In this document: one piece after another, positions 46,589-58,500 of the stretch
How the letters are laid out: every line of letters begins with the position of its first letter
Numbering within the stretch: the first letter of the stretch is position 1
NCBI GenBank assembly: GCA_944472155.2
Contig: OX235279.1
Location: 63,523,564-63,587,563, forward strand
DNA: 64,000 bases
Source of the DNA: Trichobilharzia szidati
Taxonomy: Eukaryota > Platyhelminthes > Trematoda > Strigeidida > Schistosomatidae
Reading direction: 5' to 3'
Program-made: the position numbers and the translations under genes
The notes under the pieces: generated by a model
Database searches by the model: none
The model's input: the letters and a program-made list of their open reading frames with translations, nothing else
What the model was told of the DNA's origin: nothing

Positions 46589-49500
46589 GTAAGTCTCATG
46601 CTTGTACACATGATAATGAGATGTATTTTATTCATTTACCTTCAAATTAATTGTTTAAAATCTATGAGGGAATTCGTTTATTTTGATAACGTTTCACGTT
46701 AGAAAAGTTTCAGATATTATAATTATGATGGGGGATTTCAGTTATCTGTGGATAAGGCACCTGATAATAGCAGAGTTTGGATAAACATACTATTCGATTA
46801 TGACAACAGTTCCAAAAAATGTTGTTTCCATATAGGTATTTTTAATGTAGCAAAAAAACAACAACGCTGAAATCAACAATTTTATAATTTAAACTCCTTG
46901 TTTAGTATTTTTCAGCGAAAGCTTGTCAGAACTAGCTGGGCTTTAGGACTCATCGTGATAGAGTTCGATTTCTGCTCCTATGTAATTCCACACTATGCTG
47001 ATGTTTAAATTGACATTTAGAAAGCGTTGTATTCTAAGCCTGCTTAGCTGTTTATCTCTTTCATTTAATTAATTCTCTTCAGAGTGTTTTTGAAAATAAA
47101 ACGTAAGATTTAAATAAGGGAATAAAAAGGCAAATATTGCGAGACGATATCATCTCGTAGTTTCTTCTCGATCGCTTTACAACTCGGAGGGTTGACGGCA
47201 GTAAAACATACTTGACGGTTGCATTATTATCGTAACTATGAAATGGTATCATCTTGCAGTACTTGTCTTCTTAGTGTCTTATTTAAATTTACCGAAGGTG
47301 CTAAGTGTTTCAGTTTTCTCAACAAAGTGAGATGTATGTGTAAAGACAATCAGGAGCTAACATGGATATACTGATTGTGAGAATTTTAGTGTGTTTTATA
47401 CCTAACATTAATCAGTGGCATGTTTCATACAGTCTACTGATGTACATAAACTGATTTTGATGCAAACAGTATCTAGATGGAAGTATTAGCGTTTACTGAG
47501 TTTGTTTTGTTGCTAAGGTTACGAGAAACGGAGAAAGAATAGCTACCTGTACTTTTGTAACTTATTTGTTATAAGTTTGTGCTTTGTATATGCCCATGGA
47601 TACTGATCTTACTGACATTAGGTGATCAAGGGTACAGTTATAACATTTCCTTCGTGTGGTATTCGAAAAAAAAACAATCAAATTATCATTTCAGTAAAGG
47701 AGTTTACAAATAAATAACCGTATTCGTGCGAGTTGAGTATCTATTTTTTGTGACACACAACGTTAGCAACTGAAAATTCTAGACTCTGAAGAGGAATAAT
47801 AGCAATTTTTTGAAGTGACTTGCATCGACATTCGCATCTCACATTACATGGGACCCATTAGTGGGTTGTACATGCAATTATATGCAACTTTATGCAATCA
47901 CTAAGCAAACACTAATTCAAACACTTCTGAATTACCCACAGATCTTAACAAATTTAAGTTCTGATTGGTTTCCTGTACACACGAAATTGTTTACACAATC
48001 AAAAAGTAATAAAGACGTTAAATCTACCGAAAACAAAGCGAGATTAAGTAACTAGATCGGCTGATATGATGTAGTTAAGATGATTGAAAGTAGTTCAGCG
48101 ATGATAATTTAGTAAAAGATTAGGACTGTTAGGTAGAAAGATAATATACGGTAACAAAAGCAGAGTTAGAGAAAGAGTGACCAAAGTTAAAATCCAAAAT
48201 GTCTTGATGGCGACTCCCGATGCCTATTCAAACACCAAATAATTTTTTTCATTCAGAGCTTGATCCTTATAATATTTGTTTTAATACCTTCTGATGTTTG
48301 AAGAGGGTCTCATCCGTACTTTATTAATGAGATTCCCTGTCAGATAACACTAAAACTGGTTATTGGTCTACTTGATTTCCAGAGTCGACCAGATGTTCTA
48401 TGACCCACTTCATGCGATTCTCTTTTCTCCTTATTGAATCAAGGTGGTGCATGCTAACCTATATGTTTAGAAAGTGACCTTTGGGCACAGATGAAATATC
48501 TTGCTTTATAAAAGCGGGTGAATACATAGATGTTTTGGGTAGAATAAACCAACAGAAATTCATAGCTGCATGAAAACCCCAACAATTTTATAAGCTGACT
48601 AACCAGATTACGTTTTATCATTTTACGGGAGATTTAAAGCCTAACTTTAATATGGATTTCAGCTACTGTGTCTGAGTTGTGGTGTTCAGTATTTAATGAC
48701 AGTGGGAATACAGAATATATTGAATCAGTTTTACTAGATACATGATGTTGCATAAACTTATGTAAGGCAAAATGGAAAGTTACTGTTGGGAGGTTAAGTA
48801 CTTTTACTGCTTTCTAGAGCTGAAGACAAAGAATTGAAGATCTTAATTCTTAATCCGTTTAAAGTATATCACAAGAAAAATCCTTATGGGGAGTTTATAT
48901 ATTTCTGGACGTTTTCATATTATTCAAGCTAAACTGGTATTTTGAATCACTCATATCCTCATTAATTCGTATTATTTTTAAGGATTAGGCTTTCTTTGAA
49001 ATACAGGATTGAAATTGGTATATGGATATTCATTTTCGTCGGAATGCTTCACTCATTCATGGCATATTTCCTCACTACTAAATCAGGATATCATTATCAC
49101 GTACATAAATGAATAGGCTGTTTTATTTTTAGCCATTGTTTTCATGCATTACAAATTAAACTACGTTTTTTATATTTTGTCTGGTCATCTAGTTATTCTG
49201 TCATCCGGTCAACAGTCGTGTCCAGAGGTTAGCTATGTCACTCCAACTGAGGCAAGCACAGAAGGAGGTTCTGCACTCATGATTTTTGGATGCGGTAAGT
49301 ATGCAATATTTGTTGAATTGGGGAATGAATGCAATACTGTTTCTATTTTACCACTAAAATCAGTAACATTCTTCATAGTAGATGATCTAGTATTTAAAGT
49401 CCCTATCAAAGAAGGAACACCGTCATTTAACTTTCCTGATAAGGATGATATTGTTAGGTATTTTACAGTTTTATAGTATTTATATTAAACCTTACTAAGC

Positions 49501-52500
49501 TGAAAGGTTATTTCGTCGTCAGATTAACTTACTGTTTAAAATCTGTTTGATGGTGAACATAAATGCATTTACAGAATACAAACAATTTATTTTGCGCTAC
49601 CAGTCTTAATAGATTTTTATAGTCTGAGTAATTTATTAATGAATGGTTACGGGATACAGTTCCTTGTATTTTTGCCTTTGATTTTTTATTCAAAGCACTA
49701 ACTGATAACCCAACGGCTAATTTGCAAATCCACTAAATAAAATAATCACTTGTGTCTTCGGCTCACACTTGTGAATGGGGCTAATTCTGACACAATTTAC
49801 ATCAGTGTTTTCAAATCAGTGGAACAAATACGGAGAAATCAGGTCCCCTGCACTTAAAACTTGATTTTTATGAATTCATATGTTCATTCTAACATCAGGT
49901 TCGGACTTACATGGCGATCTGGTTACAATGTTGACTGCACCTTCAAATAACGTTATTTAATCACACAGAAAACACTGAGATTTGACATTTCCGGCTTAAA
50001 TGCATGAAGTCTTAAGTCGATCGGTCAGTTTTCTAGACTTTTGATTCAAGAACAAATTGCTTTGTACAAATATCTAATCAATTCCACTCATGTATATAAA
50101 TGAAGTAAAAAGTTGTGTGAATGACTTGATATGATTATGAGCGGCAATAGTTTGTGCTCGAAACGTCATCAGTTAATATTACTGTATAACACTGTGTGAT
50201 TTATCAAAATAAAATCTTATCTATAATGGAGTTATATTCTACCACAGTGCCCAAGTTATATACTTATATCAATAATTGCTTTGCACAAATTACCAAAAGA
50301 ATAATATTAGCCTTGAATTCCCTTTAAAAGTAATAAGCAACAATTTTTAGTGTACCTTTATGATTTATTTGTCATCAAAACAGTCTCCTTCTTTGAAACA
50401 CATGTAATTTTACGAAGACGGATCTCTAGAACAAGAGAAGTAGTCATTTAATCAATACAAATCTAGATCTACTTTATCATCTCTGTTATTACAGTAGGCT
50501 TTCAAAATCTGCCTACGTAATCTGTACGTATTTTTCACTACCAAGGCACTAACTGTCTATGATAAATTTCAGAATTTCAAGTGTTTATCAACAACTCATC
50601 AGCCGTTTTCATAAGGTATTCACCATTTCTGCTATTTCTCTCTATACTTATAATGCCTATCATGCAAAGTGTAACAATTAACTAGGCAATATAAGTATGT
50701 TTCGTTTCAGTGAAAAAAAAAATGCAGTTTTCAAATATATTTACTAGCTGCTTAATTCTATGATATCTTTTGGTTAATCATTTTAATTAGCGATCTAAAT
50801 AATAATTTCTTAGTTGAAAGATTACTTTCAAAGTCAAGGAGGTATTTTTGAACGTTATACTTTAAGGATGACTCTCTTTTAGAAATATCTTGTTGAACAT
50901 TTAACGCATCTTAGTTTTATATGCGTGTTGTATGAATTCTATGTTGTACAAATATTATTTCAGATTTACAAGAGTATCACAGATCTTTAAGCCTAAAACT
51001 GGTGTATACATTGAATTAGTGACAAATATACACAATCCATTGGATAAAAGAATCACTGGAAGTTTACAGAGTGATTAATTTTGCAAGCGATGAGTACACT
51101 TTTAAGTTAAAGCCAACATTGAAGCACATAATTTTCTTTTCGGTAGCGAAAATAATTTTGGAAATGAAGTTTTTCTATACTAGATAGTTTGAAGTTATTT
51201 AGAGCGAAATGTATGGTTTTGAATTGTCTTATCAAAATTTAATGTTTGAGATCATATGGTAATCAGTCTTTCTCCTCATGAGATCACTGAATATATTTTC
51301 ACAAACTAATTTGCATAGCACGATAACTCGTAAAAGTAAATGAGAAGAAAATTGACTATAAAAACGATAAAAAGTTTGTACATTACTTGTACATCACATG
51401 AGATTCAGTTATATCTAGCACTCTATTACTGTTTATTAATAACATTGCTTTTTCATACAGATTTCATATTAAAACACTGTTTCGACTTTCCACTAGTTCC
51501 TGTCCATTCTACACGAGCTTATTGATTAGTCATTATTTCACACTTATTACGTCAAGGCAACTTCTGCCTCTTTTGTAACTCACAGTTAGTCATCCCTTCT
51601 TACATCTTACATTGTGTAATACATTTTTCGAGGACAAGGTTGCCAGGATCTGATTGGTCTAAAAATTTCTTTGTTTAATGTAATTACGATTGTACAGCTC
51701 TTGAAAATGAATCGTCGGAAAGAAAATTTTCTTCGCTGTTTACGGCTTTTTCTTATGACTCAATTATATTTCTTTTAGATAAGTAATTTTCAGTTGTACA
51801 ACTGATGTGTTTACAAAACTTTTCATCTTTAAATATTAAAGTCAGAGATATTGATTGATCTTCATTACGAAGGTGTCATGAGCAGTATACTACTGCTCGG
51901 TGATACAAGTAGATTTGAACTACTTGTATTCTGCTTCCGTGCAAAGAAGCAATTTCTGATAGCACAGGAAAAAAGATACTGAAGGCAAAAAGAGCAGCCA
52001 GCAGACTACAAGAGAAAGCAGTGATGTACTTAAACCTGATCAACAAGCAAGTTAAATGGCTGCCATATCAGATGAATGAAGAAAAAAGTGTATTATGAAT
52101 GACTTCTTTCAAATACAATAGATAATAGTATTGTAAAATACAAAAAGGAGTACTTTTAATTCAAGGTGGAGTCACATCAGCTGTTTTTCAATTTCATTTA
52201 TAACTTCAAAGTACATACAAATAAAACTCGTATTTTTAAGTAGACGTTTTGTTACGCTAGATGGCTGGATGAAGTACACTTTTTAAAAACTTGAAAACAA
52301 AGTTCTGCAAAACCTAAATTAGCTAACGTGATATCTAAGAGACAACACTACTCCATACCTACAAGTAAACTATGGGTCTAACTAGTCATTAATTATAACA
52401 CTGGTCAATTTTATGCAAGCATTTCAAGTTAAGAGATATTCCAGGTAATAAGAGGCTAAACAATTATATACTGCTCCTTCATCGGTATCTATCACTGACA

Positions 52501-55500
52501 TATAAGGAAATAACATGGAATCTTCGGTATATTTAAGTAAATCTTAGACTACAGAAGTAATTTAAAGAAGTGCTATACTTATAGACCAAGCTATGATTAT
52601 CATTCCTTTCTGTCAAGCGGCATGTTGCTTCTGTGTTGTATCATCGTCATGTATCACTTGCAAGATAATTTCTAAGACATGCAGCAAAATACCATAAGTA
52701 AATGTGTTCACTGGCATGCAGTGTTGACAATTTTTGTTATTTATTTGCATTATAAAGGTCTGTTGGTTGTTGAAGTATGATCCAAACACCAGGGGTATTT
52801 GATTTTAATGACTCATTCATTACACTCCGACTAAAGGTAACGTTACAAATAAAGAAAATTTGTTGTTCGCTTCTTCAAAATTTTGAGTTATAAAATCGCA
52901 GATATTTCTCAAGAAATAATTTGCATTAACACTTTAATATATCAAGGCGAGGTATTGACAAAGGATTCCGTTAGAGTTTAATATCTCATAACACTCACAG
53001 ATTAATTTGTCTGTGAGAATAACAGATCCTTGGGGGTTTGCTTTAACAAAGTTTGTATTACCGTATTTATTTAATCTTATGAAACTAATTGTTTGTCAAA
53101 TTCACTGTAGGGTTTGAGCAAAGTGCATTTGTATTGCCTGGAACTGATCCAAACTTTGGGAATCGAGTATTTCTGAGAAATGCTTGGCAGACATTTCAGG
53201 CAGAGTTAATTGAGGAAGGTGGAAACATGATTAAATTCTCCTCACCGTAAGCTACTATCACGTTTATACTAATTGTAAATCGATGTTTTTTTGCTGAGCT
53301 GTTTTTTATGTAAGGTATAATTCCTACTAGAAAGTAATAATAAGAAGCGGTAGTGATAAGGTTTTATGTACTTCCTTAATTTAAACGACATACAGGTGTT
53401 CTTATTAGAATCCTGGAATCGACCGCAAGATCATACACAAGATTTTAGGGTCTAAATGAACACCTAAGTATTCAGTTGTGGACTTTTCATCAATTGACAT
53501 GGCATTAGTCGTCATTTGAAACGTTCTCTAAAAAGTCTTTGAGGACCCATTACATAAGGATCAATAATAATGGTAATTCTTTTGCATTAGTAAGAACACT
53601 GCTAGCAGCTGTTGAAATCTGAAGGAAATGAATTTAATTAGGGAATATTAATTTGAAAAATAAGGAGATTATATTTACTAACCTTGGTTTTACAAATAAC
53701 GTAAAACAGTATATCTACAATTTGAATGAAACAGGAATAGCAGTTTGTCGAGTGTGTTTGTGTACAGTTTGCTTTACTCAAATTCACAAAGGGGAATGGT
53801 TGTATGAATCACCTACGATCCTAATATACCTAATGAAAGTTCGCTAAATCTATTGACCTGAAATACAAGTTCTTTGACTTAATTTTCACTAACGAACCAA
53901 CTTTCGAAAATTATTAATTTATCCAATTATGAAATGAGTTCGGAATAAAAGTTATCTTTGAAAGTGTGAGCTACTGTTGGCTATCAGGTTTTTTGAAGTA
54001 TTAGCAGAACAAACGAAGAAAAAATCTCAAGAAGGCAAGATTTGAGTAAAGACACTTCTTTAAAAAACTATTAACTTCCATTTCTGTCTACATTTCAAAT
54101 TATGTAGTGCCAGTGATTTAATCAACAAAAGTAGAATATAAAGCGTAGATTCCCACTGGTAAAGAAGATGACGTTTTCGCATTTTATTGATTTATTACAG
54201 AAAACTTCCAGAAGACACTTATACACTGGTCGTTTCCATTGCTGGTGTCTTCGTTCCAAAGGAAAAAATGTGTCGAGGTTTCTCATGCACTATAAAAGTA
54301 TGAAGCTAATCTATCAAATTTGTTTTAATACTTTACCATCCAGTTTTTTCATGTAATTTCGGTTATTAATCCATATTTTTATGCCAACAGTTATAATTTA
54401 TAAACGCCACAAACAGCAAAACACTACAGACAGTTGTTTCTAAAAATCAACATCTAGAAATATGAAATAATGATTTTTCGTTAAATCTGCTATTTAAGGA
54501 ATAGGTTTTATTTTCTACTTTTTGAATCAAACAACTGAAGCAAGCTGAAGTGATTATAGGATCTCATTTTACTTCATCCCATTTTGTTAACGGTATGTAA
54601 TCCAAAACAATTCTAATAGCAGTTTACAAAATTGTTCACATACGATCATTTTTTTTATTTCTTTCACGTTCCTGAGTGGAACACAGGGCTTCAAGCTAGT
54701 GGCTTGAAGTTTCTGTAGCAGTGTTTAATTTTTACAGGATGGGGTTGCTAGTCTCATGCCCAACCTTTCCTCTTCACCAGCATTATTTCTAGCCTAGCGA
54801 GGTAAAGGAGTGCGTCAGCCGGGGGTTGAACCCCAGACCATGTGCATGGTCGGCGAGCGTCCTAACCACTATGCCACTGACGCACTACATACGATCATAC
54901 TGTACTCATATAAATATCTGTCAATCGTCTAATTCAGTACACGAAAAGTTGGACAGATAAAATTTACAGGTGTTAGTAAGCTTCTTGGTATACATTAAAA
55001 ATTACAAGAATATTCTGGATTTAGAAAAAGAAGAATTCAAAAACCTTCGAACCATATACATAAGGAACGCAGATTATCTGTTTCAGTTCCAGTCAGGTTG
55101 TTTGGATTTAGCGAGATCTAAAATTAACCAAGAAAAAAACTTGGCGAATTCTACGCATGTACTTACACGTAACGATACTGTAGGGGGAAGTGGATAAGAA
55201 AAAATTATTAAAAATAATATATTTGGTTCCCTTGATAAATTTCGATAGAGAAAGAAATACCAGATTTGCAGTATAGAATGATATCATTCAATTTCGCAGG
55301 TTCTCATCAGCTGCAAATTACCTGAAATTACAATAGTTATAAATAATAACATTTCATACTTCAATATTTGAGGGGTAATAGAGAAAATATTATAAGAGGA
55401 GCGCATCCGGAATATAAATATTACAATTTTTAGTTAAAGTTGCTTTCAATGGTTATCTAACTGATGTCAATCCGTGATCAACTCGTAAAAAGTTACTATC

Positions 55501-58500
55501 AATTTATATGTTATCAGACTATGAAAGAAAGGGTGTGTGTGAGATAAGAAAGAAAGCAGAAAAATCTAATAAAGAGTGTTAGCTTGTACGTCAACATGGC
55601 AACTTAATAAGGTTAAAGTTGCCCCCAACTGCACTGATAAATTTGCGTGCACCTGTGGCAGCAAGTACATTGGAAGAACAAATCTAATCTTTCTTTCTCT
55701 ATCGAAAAATAATATAGTTAGGTTCAGAGAGGGTTTATTCACTGAATACTGTTAATTAAGTTAGCACCAAATGTTCGCGTTCAGAAAGATGGCACACCTA
55801 TCCTGGATATATAGAAGATTACGTAAAAACAACAAAAAACATAAATTTTGCTCAGAATGTCATTCAGTTATCAGATAAACTCATAAGTAATCATAACTTA
55901 CGAGGGTGCTCAAACTTTACCCTTATATTATCTCTTTCAGAAGTTATAATTCCGCTGTTAACTGTTGAATACTATGCCTCCTCGAAGGTTCATTTGTATA
56001 TGTACTTATGTCATGCATGCACCTTTTTGTGATAATTATTTCATGATAATCTTTTTTTATCTTGTAGGTTAGAACAGCAGTGACTCCAGTTATCGAAAAT
56101 GTGTCACCAGTTTATGCTCCACCAGGTATTATCCTTTCTGAATTTAATTAAACACCGCCAATTTCATTGTTTGAAAAAAGTTATGAATGTAGTTGGAAGT
56201 TTAGTAACTGGTATTGCCTCCTTACCTTTTTCTTGGTGGTATGAACACTCAAGGCTTACATTCATGTATTAAAAGCAACTCAGCTGTATTAACTTTACAG
56301 AAATTACATTTCAAAGAAGTATTAAATTACCTCTGGCTATTTGTAATAAAAGAATATATATGTAGATGTTGGTGTAATTTTTTGTGCATTCGAATACATT
56401 TTTCACATGCAAAACTCTAAAATCTCTAGGAAAGCGTAGCTCACCATGGCCTAAAATTTAACATATTATTCAATAGTATCATTATATTATAATGTTATAC
56501 AAAACATTGTTAGTAACTCTGTAAACCTTAACATCCAGTTCATGTGTGTTGCTTCTTTTCTCATAGCTTCACTTATTGGATTGAATGGAACCATTTTCAC
56601 TAGCCGATTCAGTTCGAATTTAGATGTCTTCACGGTTGGCAAACCTCAAAGTATAATAAGGTAATTTTACTGAAAGCAGATCATAGTTGAAGCAGTTTCT
56701 TTTTCATTTTTATAAGTTCTGAAGCAGTCATAACATAAGACAAAAAATATAGATGGAATAGTACATTTAGATTCTGCTTATTTTAAGAGTTATTTCAGTG
56801 AACGTTGACTTAAAATCGTTAATTGGAAGAAATATGTGTTGTCGTAGAATAATTCCCATCAAATTCTGGTTTAGAAATATGGTGAACCCAGTTATATCTT
56901 GCCATGACAACACGGCTTTATTCATATGATATTGAAAGAATTTAATATGAGTCAGTTTCGAGCGAACAAACTTATGTAGAAATGAGTTATTTTCTTTGCA
57001 ATTCCTTCATTTCAATTTCTAGAAGATGTGAATTTGTTTTGCTTGTGAAGTTTGCATGGAAACTAAGGTGGGCAGTAAAAGTTCTCTATTATGTCAGAAT
57101 AAAAGTCGGCTTTACCTGCTTTGCAGCTTGACAGTTAAGTCGTTAAAAAGAGATATTTCCCCGCCATCTTTGCTGTGATCATCATCGTACTGCTAATTTT
57201 TTATGCAACACTTGACCTGAAAGTTTAGAATCTTCATAGCAGTTCCCGTATTTAATAATCATTAAAAGTTTTGCAATTTACCCATTTCAAATCTACCCCC
57301 TTAATACATTAATTTAATTATCTTTATTCTTATCATGTGTATATCCACTTGCTCTAGCCTAGAGTTGTCTATTATACTGCAAACTAGAACGTTTGCATCA
57401 CAATTATGTTATCGTGTTATGATATTTGCATAAGTCATCGTCTAAAAACAATGGCTGTTAGGAGGCTTTTTTTATTACAGCTTGATTCGACACCGTAGTT
57501 TTGCTACAGCTATGGAATTTTCAGCATGTGATATCGGTAGCCCCAATTTAGCAGGCCGACCATAGATATCAGGTGTGCGTCGACAGGGGATCGAACCCCG
57601 GACCATGTGCATGGTCGGCGAGAGTCCTAACCACTGTGCCACCGATGCACTTAATTATGGAAATATTATACATTGCCAAGCAGATGCTAAGAAGGGCTAG
57701 ACTTTCACATTAGGTTTATTATTGGACAACTGTTCACTATTCAGATTCTGAATGTCAATCAGATATTCCATAATTTATATTCTCCATCATTACGCGATGA
57801 GCCACCGTTGCTATCAATTTATCTCATCTAGAAGTGAATCTCTATAGACTCAACCTCTATTAGTTTCGACTAAAATTTTGCAGTATACTGATATCCCATC
57901 ATTAAACTGAAAGGTGTGTGATTCGAGACTTTCTATAGTAGATTCTCTGCTTACTTTTGCAATAAAAACACTAATTCCCCTCGTATTTTTTCTTAAAACA
58001 AAGAATTTACGACGGTCCAGGGAATTGTGAGCCTCAAAAACCCAACAGTGATGAATAGTAAGTGATATTTTACCGAAAGTAATGATAAATATAATCTAAC
58101 TTTTGCTTTCTATTATTTATATTTTGGTCGCTTACTGATTTGAAAAACAAAGAATACTAGGATAGCAATGTACACCGAAAACAAATAGAGTCAGATATTT
58201 CACAGTTTAACAGTATAGGTTCGACTGTGTGAAATATAATGCAAAGAAGGTAAATTAAATTCAGTTAACCTCACTCAACATAGCGCAATGATAATGCAAA
58301 CCAGATGACTTTTTCATTTGTTGCAACAGCTCACAGTTCAAGTAAAAATGATGTCGCGTTTCTCCAAACTGATGAAATCTCAATAGTCATTCCATTTGAC
58401 TGACACCTTAGTGTTATCCTAAATATACCAGAATGAAGTGTACGAATACTCCAAATGACACTTTATGAAAAGCATGTTAATGATAAAGCAGTTCTATTTG

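Larger units (their letters stand above)
49295..53110. other. Intron 2
   Basis: 3.8 kb, the longest intron seen. Holds one copy of the 190-bp repeat and one copy of the 340-bp Penelope-associated repeat, listed separately; otherwise AT-rich DNA with nothing recognised. Confidence 0.7.

Noticed and set aside
49144..49476. A single-exon 110-residue protein starting at the ATG at 49144
   Set aside because: The IPT similarity stops exactly at TGCG|GTAAGT and resumes in phase at 53111; the upstream ATG lies before a good acceptor. It is exon 2 of the larger gene.
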